A DNA stretch of 64,000 nt from Linnemannia schmuckeri (GCA_029449235.1 JANATG010000003.1:930001-994000), one strand, 5' to 3'. Shown: positions 48,201 to 60,320, counted from the first letter of the stretch. Translations and numbers: made by a program. The notes: generated by a model not told the origin, from the letters alone.

Positions 48201-49216
48201 CCTGGCCGAGACTTGCGAGTGGCACGTCCCTCTTTTTAGACAGCCTTTCATTTGTTTTTAAACTAACATTGTACATACGTTTTTTTCGCATACCACTCAC
48301 TTTTGTAAATATATCCTTCTCGCCTCTCTCAGTTCAACTGGAGCCCTGTATCACTTGAGGCTCTGCTCATTGAAATATGCGTGTTGGTTTATAACATGCT
48401 ATTATTTTTTTCTTCACGGAATTTGATAGCTCGACCATCCATGGCAGATCGTGTTAGCATTAGACAGAACGCGTTCCTTTTCGGATGGCGTACTATTTTT
48501 ATGCGACAATAATCAACTGAGAAATAGTAAATAGAGCACCCGCGCCATCTCCCTCATTCTTTTCTTCTTGTTCCGCTCACACACTAATCTCAACATACAC
48601 AAAATACAATGAACGATTTGGCTGCCAAAAAGTGTTCAATGCCTTCTATAGAGTAGGATAACATCGATTTCGTAAAAAAAATACTGAAGAAGGGTCACTG
48701 ATGATATATGGCTGTCGAATCGGAGTACTTTGGGAAGCATGGACTGCGCTGCATGAGACTGCTTGTCAGGAAGCAAGATACTTCATCATTTCATGGGGGT
48801 TGTCTTTCAAGACGTCTTAGAGTTTATGTCATTAAGGGACAGCTAATTTCTCTGAGATAACACGACAACCCGTCTGTCTCCTCATTAGGTCAAATGCGAA
48901 AGGCTGTAGTGTCGACGACATTAAAGTAGCCCAGAAACTCAATTACCGTCCAAGTCTAGGTTAAACGAAGGCACGACTTCAACATATTTCATTTAAAAAT
49001 TGGAATCTTGAGAGATTCCAAAACAGATGAAGAGTTAAATTTCGAAATACATAATCAAAGTGCTGGTACATAAAAATAATTATTTACCACAAAAAAAAAG
49101 AAAAAGAAAAAGAAAAAAGAAAAAGAAAAAGAAAAAAGAAAAAAGAAAAAAAAGCCAAAAGGTGATGTTGTACATGCGACAGAATGATTATTATTAAGAT
49201 AAGGTAAAAAAAAAAA
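48201..49216. other. Intergenic spacer; possible gene relic
   Basis: No supportable gene. At 48,609 an ATG follows a CT-rich leader and ACACAAAATACA, like a real start, but the frame (MNDLAAKKCSMPSIE) stops after 15 codons and no joinable exon was found. The right end holds AAAAG/AAGAAA repeats. Confidence 0.5.
49090..49155 (+). repeat. (AAAAAG)n A-rich tandem repeat
   Basis: Irregular AAAAAG/AAAAAAG units, in the 3' flank of the Kelch-BTB gene. Confidence 0.8.
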
Positions 49217-52200
49217 CTAGTGGTGGTCCAAGTCGACCGATTCTTCACGATGTCTGAAGAATCGGCCAATGCTGCCTAGTCCGGGGGTAGAGGTATTAGA
49301 GGCTGTAGTAGACGAGGGGCCCGATCCAGATCGAAGGGGGACAGCTCCTCCTGTGAATGATGCCGAGTTACCAGCCCTGCCTCGCGATGGTGGTGGTAGT
49401 CCAGAGCCAGAGCCAGAACCAGAGGCGGCAGCAGAAGCGGCAGCAGCAGCAGCAACAGAAGTGGCGGCTGCAGCGGCTGCACCGTGAAGGGGATGGTTGG
49501 TAGGCAGAGACACTCTCCGTTTGCGTTCCTCTTCAATCTCTTCTAGCCGCGACATTGCAAAATCCAGTCGACGCTTGGCTTCAGCTGCCTCACCCTGCTG
49601 ACGAAGCTGAGCGAGACGAGCGTTCTGGAGGAGAACACGCAGGGCACATGTCTGTAGTCCAAATTCGCCCGACAGAACAGCGACTTCACAGATTGCAGGA
49701 GCATTGTTGGCGTCCAGCTGATAGTGGAGAGCTCGAAGTACCAATTGGCGAAGACGGGTCAGATCGTACCGGTGAGACATTAACAACAGACCCTGCAGAC
49801 TCTTCAGCTTGAGCTGATGGGCTGTCGCGAGCTCGTTGGTGTATACGTATTGGAGGAAGGCAACCAGGATGGGCATCGCCTCACGGACAACAATTTCGGC
49901 TGGTCGATCTTTCAGCTCCTGGAGTCTCGCATCTTCATCACGAGGTCCGTGGATGTACGTGCTGTCGTGCTTGATCTTGGACTCGCGCTCCTTGATCAAG
50001 TTCTGGAAGTAGCCCCAGCGCTGACCAACCATCGCAGAATTGACTCGGACTCGACCTCCATCAGCCGAGCTCACCAAAACCACATCCGCTCCAAGACCAT
50101 CCCTCAACATCACCAGACCCAGTTTCGCTCCATTGGTGCCCATCGAAGCCTCGTCAATCTCTGGACAGATACCGAATCCTTCCAGGTCGACCTTAACCAG
50201 ATGCGTGAATGCCGTAGGGGTCAAAGTAGAAGTCAACTGTCGTGCTTGGTCCAGTCCCGCCAATTCCTGCTGAGGATCCTTGATGCCCGTGCCAATTAAG
50301 TATAGGTAGTTGTCATCACGGTCCAGGACAGACTGCTTCCATTCGCCCGAAGAAAGACTTTTGGAAAGTTCCAGCTGAGTCCACTGGTGGGTCTTGAGAT
50401 GGAACATCCATACAGAGAATGTCGACCGAGAATCGGAGCCGGAGGTAGACGACGACGACGACGCTCCATCGTGTATCTCCTGACTGAGGCTTTCTGCTGA
50501 ACTCGACGTGAGTTTGCCCGTTGCCTTAGAAGTCGAGGCCGTCGCGTTGGTTGTAGGAGCCGCGGATCCCGAGAGCAAGACGCAGTGGTCGACGACATGA
50601 CTCTCTGGGAACAACATCTGAGGAGGGACGGCCAGCTCTGTCGATGCAAGCATCCGTGTCGCAAGGTCGCTTGCATACGATCCCGTCCATTCCGCCTTGA
50701 TGTCGTAAGAGTTGAGCTCGCTCCTAGCACAGGTAGCCGTCTTGGACGCTTGGATCTTGACGAGCTCTTGCCTTGGTTTCGTCGTGGCGCCCATGTAATT
50801 CGAGAACAAATAGAGCGAGGGACGCAACAGCTTCTGAGACGCGGTCGCGGCAGCCTGTTCCGATGTCTCCATCGTGTCCGCCAAAGCAATACCGGAGAGT
50901 GCGAAGGGATCGAGCGCACTACCAAGGGATTTCCGCTTCTCGCTCTTGAGGTCTTTGATGGTGTTCTTGCTTTCGTTGAGAGTGATCTTGCTTTCGGTGG
51001 CGTTGACGTTGCTTTTGCTATCGTTGACATTACTCTGACTCTCGTTGATGTTGCTCCTACTGGCGTTAATGTTGCTGCGGCTGTCGTTAAAGGTGCTCTT
51101 CTCGCTCCTGCCATCGGTCTTTCCAGTCCTTCGCGAGTCGTCCGTCGCCGCCGATCCCCTGCGTGCCGATCCAGAGCTGGAAGTCGTGCTGGAGCTGCCT
51201 CGTCTCTGTGATCGAGTCGTTGCAATCACCTTGGGTCGGACTGGAGGACGTGTCTTGGCTTCACGCGCTATCGTTACTGCCAGGTCGTCCAAATCCATCA
51301 AACCGCCGTTAGACTTTGCAAAAAACTTCTTGGAGACCGCATGGGTGACAGGCGCTTTAGAGCGAGATCGAGAACTGGAGCCTGCCACAGATGGTGACGC
51401 CGTCGAATGAGAAGGAGTCGATGACGACTGGGATTGAGAACGCTTTCTGGCAGCCGCAGCCTCTTGAGCAGACATTTTGGAGCCCTTGCTGGTTATTGTC
51501 TGGCCGCTTTTGGAACTACCGACAGAGGGCTGACGAGCCCTTGCAACTGCCTCCTCGGTAGTCATAGAGAGTCCTGCTGACGCTGCCATAGCCTGCGAGA
51601 TCTCAGGATCCATGCCCAGACCGACAAGCCCGTGCGATTTGGCCACACTAGCATTGGTATAATCCTGCGGCTTTCCTGGTTGAAGCCCCCAGACGCTATC
51701 GTCCTGCTCCAAACCAGTCAAAAGTCGAGTATCGCTCTTGAACCGATGGCGGGGAATAGTGTTAACAGGGAGGAGATCGAAGGGATGGCCCTCCCCACGA
51801 TGCCAAGAGTTTTTGCGGGGGTTGAGAAGGAATGAGGTCGAGGTGGGTGACATGGGTGGGATCGCCGCACTGGGAAGACGTGGTAAGGGACCACTGTTAC
51901 TAGGAGTGCTGTTGGCAGTGCTGCTGGGCACCAAGGACGACGCTGACGAAGAAAAGTCCGATGTTGAGGCAGTCCGCTCCAGTGATTGTTCATCGCCTGC
52001 GAGACACTCGAGATATCTCCGCCGGCGACGTGCCATCGGTCTCTCCTCGACGCCAGCAAGGGTTGACATGCGCTGACAGCACTGAGCATGAAATCCCCCT
52101 CCTATCATCCAGACACGGCGCGCAAGGTCTAGAACACTAATCTCCTGGATCGGGGAGTTGTCCTGTGCCCGCCCTCCAAAAATGACCATATGATCTCCAT

Positions 52201-53893
52201 TCAGCGAGGCGACATGTGCAAACCGGGCGCGGGGCGTGTGTTGCAGGAATGGCGAGTGAACTGACTGAGATGTGGGCTGTTGTGTCGTCGGCGGTGTTCC
52301 TGCAAATGATGAGGAAGTTCCTGTGAACGTCGATGGGGTGGCTGACCGAAGCGGGGGTGTCTAACATATGTATCGGACACATTTATAGCAGCAAAATTAA
52401 TATGTAGTCAGTTGATTTGTTTGGCGTGTCAAACACGCAATTGGTCCGTGTCCTCTCTCATTTTTTCGTTTTTTTTGTTTTTTTCCCTCTCTCTCTCCCT
52501 CTCTCGCTCCCTCTCTCGCTCTCGCCCTCTATTTTCACTACTTCACCCGCCCCTTTCTTCATAACAGGCGCGTCTAGACTCACCTCTCTGCGACTTTGGC
52601 TGAATTGAGCTGCTTGGAAGGACACGTCACCTGGAGTCAAGTCTGCAAGACTGGCCGCGAGTCTTGAGGGCTCCATCGATCCATGACCAGAATCGACACT
52701 GCCAAAGTTACCCAGCTTATCTGTCCCTGCATTCTCATATACAGATCGTTGCGGTGGTGGTTGCAGTCCCGACCGAGCAACAGCGTGCTGATATTCTGCC
52801 GGGTTCAGAGGGGTGGAGAGCCACCTCAAGGATGTTAGGTCGAGGATGTGGGTGTCGTTCAGACAAGCCTCATGGACACCGTATTCATCTTGCTCGACAC
52901 ATCGCCCGCCAAAGACAACCATCTGCGCCGTGTTCTCTTCACCCCACCCTGCCAAGACTCCCTGTGCGTCAAATAGAGGCGGTGCGGTGACCACAATTGC
53001 TGAATGGTAGTAACGGGGCTGGGGTATCGAGGCCGTGTATGCTGCGTAATGTTGCACACAGCAATAGAAAAAAAGAGACAAGAGTTAAAATCCAAGGACA
53101 AACCGATATCCAACCTTATCCATGCCGAAGGACAGGTTTGGTGGCGATCAAAACGGTATCCCGCCACATTTGTATGTATGTCTCCATGTATCCAAGTAAA
53201 CTACTTACCAATAGAAGAAGTGAGACCCATGACAGAGTCTATCCGCTGGGTATTGTCCGGTGAAAGAGGGTGGTGCCGTTCCTCCAGACTCGAAGGTGTT
53301 GTTCTCTTGATAGTAGGACCGTTCTGCTGGGCAGCATGACGTTGGTGGTAAGTGTGATCAACCAGTTCCCAGACAAGTGTATCCAGGTCGAGAACATAGA
53401 GGTTGTTGGTGGGGGCACCTCCCTCTTGTCGTCCTCCAAAGAGAACCATCCGCTTGTTGTGGATGACTGTCGTTGAGCCGATCAGTGGAGGAGGAATCTG
53501 ACCTGTCACCTGGAGCAAGGTCGACGTCCGGTCCGACAGCGTGTAGGTCTCTCTGTCCTTTTCCTTGCCTGTACTAAGGCGATGTCCGGCTGTTGATGGC
53601 ATTGAAGAACTGCGCGACTGAAGGTTGAGGGCAGCATGATGGGGTTCAGAAGTGTGAGTTGAAATACTGTTGTTATTGCTTTGAGTTGAAGTCGTTGCTG
53701 TTGCTGGGTTGGGTGGAGGCACGGGACACTTTGGGAATATGATATGATCCGAGCTGTAGTTACGGCGATGGACATGAGCGATGGTCTCCTCTGTGTAGGG
53801 TATGGATGCTGTAGAGGAGGTAGATTGGGCAGTGTAGGCAGCATCGTCGGTTGGGAGTGCCCGAGGAAGGTGGCCGTTGTTGTAGTGGTTCAT
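49217..53893 (-). CDS. Kelch-BTB protein, Ral2/LZTR1-like
   Basis: Three exons, 53893-53209, 53041-52584 and 52360-49217, give 1,428 residues. Kelch blades are visible at several points: MVLFGGRQEGG..NNLYVLDLDTLVW, MVVFGGR..LNDTHILDLTSLRW, MVIFGGRAQDN..EISVLDLARRVW and a weaker VLLSGS..FSVWMFHLKTHQW. Residues about 1,138-1,300 form a BTB-type domain (DVVLVSSADGGRVRVNSAM, YVYTNELATAHQLKLKSL, LLLMSHRYDLTRLRQLVLRA). The order Kelch then BTB is that of fission yeast Ral2 and animal LZTR1, which act on Ras, the latter as a cullin-3 adaptor; orthology is inferred. Between them are long Ser-rich stretches, including seven-residue SNIN-type repeats near residues 803-853. The tail has poly-Ala and GSGSG runs. 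Confidence 0.85.
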
Positions 53894-55539
53894 AGCGGGA
53901 GAGAAGGGTAGTAGTTGTTGTTGTTGCGGACCGTTGGAGTGGCTGCAGTCATGTAAAGGCGGGAACGGAGGGGTAGAGTCGAGGGGGAGGGAAAGTGCTA
54001 CCTTGTGTTGGAAGGTGGAAGGGTGCTTGTGCGCATGTATGGGGGGGGTTGGGGTGGCGGATAAGTGTTCGTCGCTTTCTCTTTTTTGTTCTCGTTGCTA
54101 TTGTTGTTGGTTGTTGTCGTTAGGTGTGTTCTCTGTCGATAATTTTTTTTTTTTGTTTTGGTTTTTTGTTCGGGGAGTGGATAAAATGAAAAAGAGACTG
54201 ATCAGGTTTGGAATGGAGGGAGTATGAGTTTGTTGATCAAGCTGAAGTGAATGAATGGAAAGTTGTAAATAAAGAAAAGTGAGCCAAGGGTGTGGGTAAA
54301 GAGAGAGAGAGATAGAGAAGGAGGAGAGAGAAGGAGGAGAGAGAAGGAGAGAGGGAAAGAGAGAGGGAAGGAGACGGAAAGGGATAAGCAAGGAAGGAAG
54401 GAAGGAAGGAAGGAATGAAGTAAGAAGAAAAAAGTAGGAAGAGTGGAAAAAAAGGAGAAAAAATGAATGAGCTGGGCCAATAGACTCTTCTTTTCTTTTC
54501 GTCTTCAGTAAGCAATATCCAAGACATCTGAAGAAAAAAGCAAAAAAAAAAAAAAAAAGGGCGCCAATCGCGGACAAAAAGGCCTTGAATAAGAATGAAA
54601 AAGGAAGAGGCGAGAATGACTGACTGAGATAAACAAAGTTGTCGGGCGGATCCAGTCTCTTACGCTACTGTACAGTACTGAATGAAATGATTGAAAGAGA
54701 GAGGGAGGGAGAGAGAATGAGAGAAGAGGCACAACAGCAACAGGTCAACAGCAACATCAAAAAATGAAAAAACGGCGCCTGCTGGTCTGGATGGACAGAC
54801 ACATCGAATTATCTCCGCAATACTCTTCGTAGTACCCTTGCTACAGTACTACACAATTCATACTCTTGAATGAAAAAAGAAAGTTACGACAAAGTGTAAA
54901 GGAAGGGCTGAACTGTCGACCCTTCTTGCTCTTGTTCTTGTTGTTGTTGTTGTTACCAACTCGTCATCACCCATCATTCACCCATACAATAACTCTACTG
55001 TCTTCTCTCACTTTATCTCTCATCAATTGACCTTCAACCTTCAACACCACCCCCCACTCATCCTACCACGATCAAGGTCCCCCGCCGCCATGGTTTTCGC
55101 TATTTTAACCCTCTTCTCACTTCTCTATGTGTCGGTCAAAAAACAAGGGCTCTTTTTTATGACTTCTCTACTCTACACATCGGATCGCCTGTTCCTGCTG
55201 CCCTCTTTACCCATACCCTATATTCAGCGTTGACCCCGCCTTTTTTCTATGATGACCCCACTCTCAAGAAAAATATAACGAAAATCTTAAAAAACTCACT
55301 CGAGTCCCGACCATCCAACCGGCGTAAACAACAATGTCATTTTTTTATCCCTTGCCCAAGTGAACAGCCAACAATAACAAAACAGCGCTGTCAATACTGT
55401 GTCTGCATGACCATTGCCTCCCAATTTCAAGACAAGCCAAAGTGAATACATTTATGTGCTACTCGATCATGCCTGTCTTTCCCCTCCGCCGTTAACCTCC
55501 CGTTACGTCTGCGAGAGATGTGGTTCAAGTGGAAGAGAA
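53894..55539. other. Intergenic spacer, no gene seen
   Basis: Lies upstream of the Kelch-BTB gene and downstream of SWS1. It is GA-rich from 54,290 to 54,480 with an (AAGG)n run near 54,393-54,412, followed by short A tracts. An ATG with good context at 55,090 (CCGCCATGG) opens only a short hydrophobic frame. Confidence 0.5.
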
Positions 55540-57223
55540 TCATAGCAGATTTGTGAATGCCTCATCCGATATCTCTGTCTCTAGAATAGTCCCCAGGGCC
55601 TCGGTCAACCTGGCTGCTAAGACATGCTCACACTGCTCACAATGAACAACAGAGAAAAAAGAAACACACAAAAATGAAATGGGAACTCGTATTAGTTATC
55701 AACGACAGGCAAGCAATTGAAAAGCGTGGACAAAGTAGGAACTAGAGAAAACAACCACTGTACATCCAAGAAGAGAAAATGAGAAAGCAATTGGAGAGGA
55801 CAAAAACAGGGGGAAAGGAAAAGGTACTCATCGAATGGTACCTCTGACCAAGTTCTTAAATTATTTCTCAGCAACTTCCTGGATCCTAATCCTCTCTCGC
55901 TCACTCACTCTAACTCGTTCTCCTCCTCTGTCCCTTTTTTCTGCTGTCCACTTACTATGACGGATTCGCGAAGCAGAACTACAGACGAAGAAACAACAGG
56001 ACCAGTGGGTGGTAGAAAGAGAACAAGTCAAAAAAAGTTTTTATATTAGCTTTCATGTCAATCTCCGCACACTTCGACCAACGCCATTTTATTCTTTTTT
56101 TTTGTCTGTTTTGACTTCGTCTGATCGACCGACATCTGTGTGCGTCTATCTGTCCCGCGCGCACCACACCATACTGCATTTACAAGATAAATCAAGACCT
56201 CCCCGTTTTCATCTGTCCTTCTAAAGAATAGTACCTTGGAGGAATTGTCTGCAGGTGCAGTGACGAAGAGCTGGTCTGCATGTCATCATGTTCTCTGAAT
56301 CAGGGTCCTTCACCTGCATCAAGATAGAGTAAATGAATGAGCCAAGGTTAATGAAAAAAAGAGTACAAAATGCATTAGCATTAGCATCAAATGAAAAAAG
56401 AGATGAGATACAATGCTCGTTGTACTAAACATGTGTGGCAATGAAAGAGAACAATCACACCACCATTCATCCATTTCTCATAAGAGCAGCCTGTTTAGAA
56501 AAGTCAGGTACCAATGGGCAGCTATTTTCTCCTCTCTATCTCTCACTCTTATTTTACCCCGCCCTCCGCGGCGACAGAGTTTTCCTTACTTGGTAGACCG
56601 CTCTCCGAGAATCTCTAGCGACCAGTCTTTTAACTAGGAAGAAAGAGGAAAGAAAGCGGGGATGAAAGGTGGGGATAGAGTGGTGGGGCCCAGATACCAA
56701 AAAGTTAGTCAATAATGTGAGCTCAACTTGAACCAAGTTGAAAGGCAGAGTATGATTGTAGAAAGTGATTATGGAAAGAAGGGCGTCGGAACCAATAGCC
56801 CAGCCTCTATCTCCTTCCTATTTTTTTCTTCTAGTACCAGCGAGGACATACTCCGATAGAATCATAGAAGGAATGTATTGCAGACAGGAACGCTTACTTG
56901 AGCCGGGGTTGTCCAGGATACGTAAGGCGCCCAGGACAGATGTAGTCGTAATATTCCCCTGCTGACCCACAATGTGCATTAGCGACATGATATAGTCGTC
57001 CGTCACTATGCAAAAAAGAGATGAGTGTAGTTCATTCAGGTCATTGTCATCTCATCGTCGCATCATCCTGATCACCAACTCTATGCAAAAAACAGATTCC
57101 TTTTCCTTTACAGTCACCAGTGGCGGCGATAGAGTCGAGGAGTGCGTCGAGGAGTGCGTCGAGAGCACTGATGGGTGCTGCTGTCTCTCGAAGTTGATCC
57201 TGTTGCATGGTGTTCTTGAACAT
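55540..57223 (-). CDS. sws1: SWIM zinc-finger protein SWS1/ZSWIM7 (Shu complex)
   Basis: Six small exons, 57223-57118, 57005-56898, 56633-56590, 56313-56235, 55978-55956 and 55632-55540, give 150 residues with every phase matching. The N-terminal part (ALDALLDALLDSIA, DDYIMSLMHIVG, ALRILDNPGSIKRL, DSRRAVYQ) aligns with the equivalent segment of human ZSWIM7. The SWIM motif is CTCRQF, then VLLRES, then CEHVLAARL, giving C-x-C-x(n)-C-x-H. The end, EISDEAFTNLL, parallels the family C-terminus. Sws1 pairs with a Rad51 paralogue in the Shu complex, which promotes Rad51 filament assembly in homologous recombination in the nucleus. The start at 57,223 is the first ATG after a CA-rich leader; 57,208 is an alternative. 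One exon is only 23 bases. The match relies on recalled family patterns, but all key residues are present. Confidence 0.85.
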
Positions 57224-57887
57224 GTGGAGAATAGCAAGCAAGCAAGCTTAGAGTTCCTGTGGCGTGTGCGTGTATGCGTGTGCGTGTGTGCGTGTGTGCT
57301 TGCCAACGTGGTCAACGTGTGTAACACAAAGAAAAATGGATGGTCTAAGGGGACAACGTGGCAACCTTGTCCATTAACCTGATGATTTGGTGGCAAAAAA
57401 TTACTTATAGTTCGTCTTCGTTTCGGGCGTGAGATAGAACAGATGGTGACACTGTACTGTATGCATATCCCTTCTCACATTCTCACATGCAGCACCCCTT
57501 GCCGTATTTAATAGTATTGTAGAGAGAGTGTGACATTACGTCGGCCGGAATTATTTAGACCATGGTTCACCTCTTCTCCCCTTTTGTTCTCTCTCTTCGC
57601 ATTCTCCCTTTGTTATCTCCGTGTTTCGACCTCCTGAAAGAAGAAGCCTGCACCAGTGCCTCTTCCTTTTGCATTTGTCTTTTTATCAGCATCATGGATC
57701 GACAATCCTTCTCAAAAACACATTCAAGTTTCTTTTTTTTGTTTTTTCTTCTCTTCTTTCTTTCAAGCTTCCTTTCCTTGCTCTCAATCCCTCTCTCGCA
57801 TCTCCATTTACGCACTGGAGTATCATTTTTACCATTGCCATCTCTTCACCGCATTCTCCTCCTCTTCACTTTCTACTATCTCTCCAC
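57224..57887. promoter_or_regulatory. Divergent promoter interval, SWS1 and 57,888 gene
   Basis: Holds GTGTGC repeats near 57,262-57,300 and a CT-rich leader from 57,570 to the plus-strand start. The plus frame stays open upstream of 57,888, but its Phe/Leu/Ser codons look like leader sequence. Confidence 0.45.
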
Positions 57888-60320
57888 ATGTCACAAAACC
57901 CCCACATACCCACACCACGCTGTCACAGCAACAAAAACAACAACTCACAAAAGGCGTACTACCTAGAACAACTAGAACACATCATCGACGATGAAAAACA
58001 ACTTTCCTACGACTTCACCAACAACTGCAACAATGATACCCACGACCCGCCAACATGTACACGCCATCCACGTTGGATCACCTTTGGGTGCATTATCTTT
58101 TCGATCATGCTTTCCAGTACACTGCTCTTGACCAAGAGCTGGCAATCACGGACCTCGATTGGGCGTAGCAGCGGCGGCGGTGGTGGTGGTGGGAGAGGTG
58201 ATGCTTTGGAGGGTGAGAGGGAGTGGAAGTGGCCGGAGATGGATCCTTGGAAGGTGATTGCGTTAGCTGAGACGGAGGACTCTGAGGATTTGCGATCGTC
58301 ATTGCAACTGCCACAGAGTGGTCAGGGGCAGAGGCAGCAGGAGTCGGAAGCAAGTACCTCACCAGGAGGACAAAGGATTAAGACATGGGACCTGGACGAC
58401 CCATCACTCACCCTCGGAGTATTTCTGGACTCTCCCGACTGGAAAACACAATCCCTCATTCCAGGTGCCGATTTCGTAAACCTCCTACGAGTCCTGCAGC
58501 CAGTTGACCACGCATTCTTCGTCACCCTCTTTGTCAACCAGTCGCCTGGACGTATGGAGGCCGCTAGAGAGGATGGAAAGGGCATGTCACCTAAAGCTTC
58601 TACAATGCCGATCCATGGACAGCATGGGTGTGGGTCCTGGATCCAAGACTATATCGAGTACCAGAATGGGATCTTGGATGAAACGCTTGCACCACGGTTT
58701 ACCGTTCATGCTTGTTCAGGTCGGACGATAGACACACCATCGCAACAACTGGAACAGGAACAGGAACAGGAACAGGAACAGGAGCTTGGAGAGAAACCTT
58801 GTGGGGATGTTTTCTCGCAGATGATTGCCATGACTTCGGCCTTTGCGTGGTCTATTAAGGAGTCGAGGGGCTTTTTCTTGAGACCTGATCAGATCCAGCG
58901 TCTTCAGGATAGTTTCCAGTCACCTGTTCTTCAACAGCAATGGTCCTTTCCTGCTCTATCTCATCGCAAGGCAGTCCCCACCGTCAAGGTTGATACCGAG
59001 GAGATGACTACGCAGGAAACGGAGACTCTGTTTGGACTGCAGGATGCACTCTTCTCAGGAACAGATGATGAAACTGTGGATCAGGTACAGGATCGATTGT
59101 GGTCACTGAGGAGCAAGAGCAGGAACCGTGCCAGTTTTGAGCGCATCTTATCAGCACCCAACGACCCCATCCTCCGCCCCGACCAGTCTCCCTCACAACT
59201 TGGCCATGACAACCAGAAACGGGTGGACAAAGCGATGAGCCCAATCCAGATGAAGAAACTGAAAAACGATCTCAACTCAGACGGCGTCGAACTCGTACTC
59301 CAACAGGATCTGTTACCACTCTTCGTCAATACCACCCACACTCTAAACCAGTTCATTGACCTGGGCCTCCCGCTCCCCGAAAGGATCCTAAAAGACCACC
59401 AAGCACGCCAACAATCAGATCAACAACAACTCCCTCCGTCCATTCCAACATCCATTCGCGCCCCTTCCGCCCACGGCTCCCTCTTCAGCTCCTCCTCCCT
59501 TCTAGTCTCATTACCATCTATCTCTCACAAAGCCATCACAACAGCCTTCCACGCAGCAACCCACGACTCACACGATATCTCCCGGATCCAAGCAGCACCC
59601 AAGACCTTCGGCTGTCTCCTTGATATCCTCCTCCAACCCCAACTCGATCTCCAACACCTCATCCATCCTTACGCTACACTCTTCATACTCCCCGCCGTCT
59701 TTTCCATCGGCATCTTTATCGAATCCGATCCCTCCTCCTCTTCCTCCTCCAAAGTTCCGCATTCATCATCGTGGAAATCAATGTCAGTAGACCGCCAGAA
59801 AATAGTAGATCGATACTTAACCTGTGCCCGTCAGATCGCCCGCGAATTCGCACCCAAACGCAAAGGTCAAAAAGTTGTCTATGTCGTCGTCTCTGAAGAC
59901 GCCGGAATGGCACGGGTTATGGAGTCCCAAGAAGAATGGGACGAAGAGGTCATCATCCCCTCCTGGACAGCTTACAAAGACCGTCGCCACCGTCACCAAT
60001 CTTCAGGAAACGACCCCTCCACCGCCTCGACGTCTACGAAACCTGCGCCAGAACCAATGCAACTGTCAAAACAACAACAGCGAGTCCTAGAGAATTGGGT
60101 GCTGAGTAAGACAGACTACCAGGTCGTCTCCGACCAATCTGACTTTGCAAAAGTTGCAGTCTGGAGAACACGGCGCGAGGGGCGAAGTATCGTCATCCGC
60201 GAGAACCCGGCTCTTGAACAGTTTATGGCCTCCAGTAGCGACGACAGCCAGGAAGGAAGAGGATATGTTGATATGTTGGACTGTGGTACTCTTCTCAACA
60301 ACTTCGTCAACCGCGATTAG
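57888..60320 (+). CDS. Type II membrane protein, possible glycosyltransferase
   Basis: Single exon, 810 residues from MSQNPHIPTP. The frame is open from an ATG at 57,621, but the added 89 residues read as pyrimidine leader. One transmembrane helix lies near residues 64-82 (WITFGCIIFSIMLSSTLLL) after a polar N-terminus, so the bulk would face the Golgi or ER lumen. A Gly run, a QEQEQEQEQE repeat and NTT and NQS sequons follow. The C-terminal third has GIFIESD, YLTCARQIAREFAPKRKGQ, VVYVVVSEDAGMARVMES and LENWVLSKTDYQVVSDQSDF-type blocks. These resemble the nucleotide-sugar-binding region of fucosyltransferase-like enzymes (HIR-x-D, then vis-D, then S-x-F-x-x-A). That similarity is from memory and weak, so no substrate is proposed. 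AATAAA lies at 60,398. Confidence 0.7.
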   Translation: MSQNPHIPTPRCHSNKNNNSQKAYYLEQLEHIIDDEKQLSYDFTNNCNNDTHDPPTCTRHPRWITFGCIIFSIMLSSTLLLTKSWQSRTSIGRSSGGGGGGGRGDALEGEREWKWPEMDPWKVIALAETEDSEDLRSSLQLPQSGQGQRQQESEASTSPGGQRIKTWDLDDPSLTLGVFLDSPDWKTQSLIPGADFVNLLRVLQPVDHAFFVTLFVNQSPGRMEAAREDGKGMSPKASTMPIHGQHGCGSWIQDYIEYQNGILDETLAPRFTVHACSGRTIDTPSQQLEQEQEQEQEQELGEKPCGDVFSQMIAMTSAFAWSIKESRGFFLRPDQIQRLQDSFQSPVLQQQWSFPALSHRKAVPTVKVDTEEMTTQETETLFGLQDALFSGTDDETVDQVQDRLWSLRSKSRNRASFERILSAPNDPILRPDQSPSQLGHDNQKRVDKAMSPIQMKKLKNDLNSDGVELVLQQDLLPLFVNTTHTLNQFIDLGLPLPERILKDHQARQQSDQQQLPPSIPTSIRAPSAHGSLFSSSSLLVSLPSISHKAITTAFHAATHDSHDISRIQAAPKTFGCLLDILLQPQLDLQHLIHPYATLFILPAVFSIGIFIESDPSSSSSSKVPHSSSWKSMSVDRQKIVDRYLTCARQIAREFAPKRKGQKVVYVVVSEDAGMARVMESQEEWDEEVIIPSWTAYKDRRHRHQSSGNDPSTASTSTKPAPEPMQLSKQQQRVLENWVLSKTDYQVVSDQSDFAKVAVWRTRREGRSIVIRENPALEQFMASSSDDSQEGRGYVDMLDCGTLLNNFVNRD

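Noticed and set aside
50585..51211. 208-residue plus-strand ORF
   Set aside because: Antisense to the Kelch-BTB coding exon; the open frame follows from codon bias on the other strand.
55090..55233. Short ORF with good start context (CCGCCATGG)
   Set aside because: Only 48 hydrophobic codons with no family match; start context alone is not enough.
57621..57887. Upstream ATG extending the 57,888 protein by 89 residues
   Set aside because: The added stretch is Phe/Leu/Ser/Pro codons from a CT-rich leader and has no protein-like pattern.
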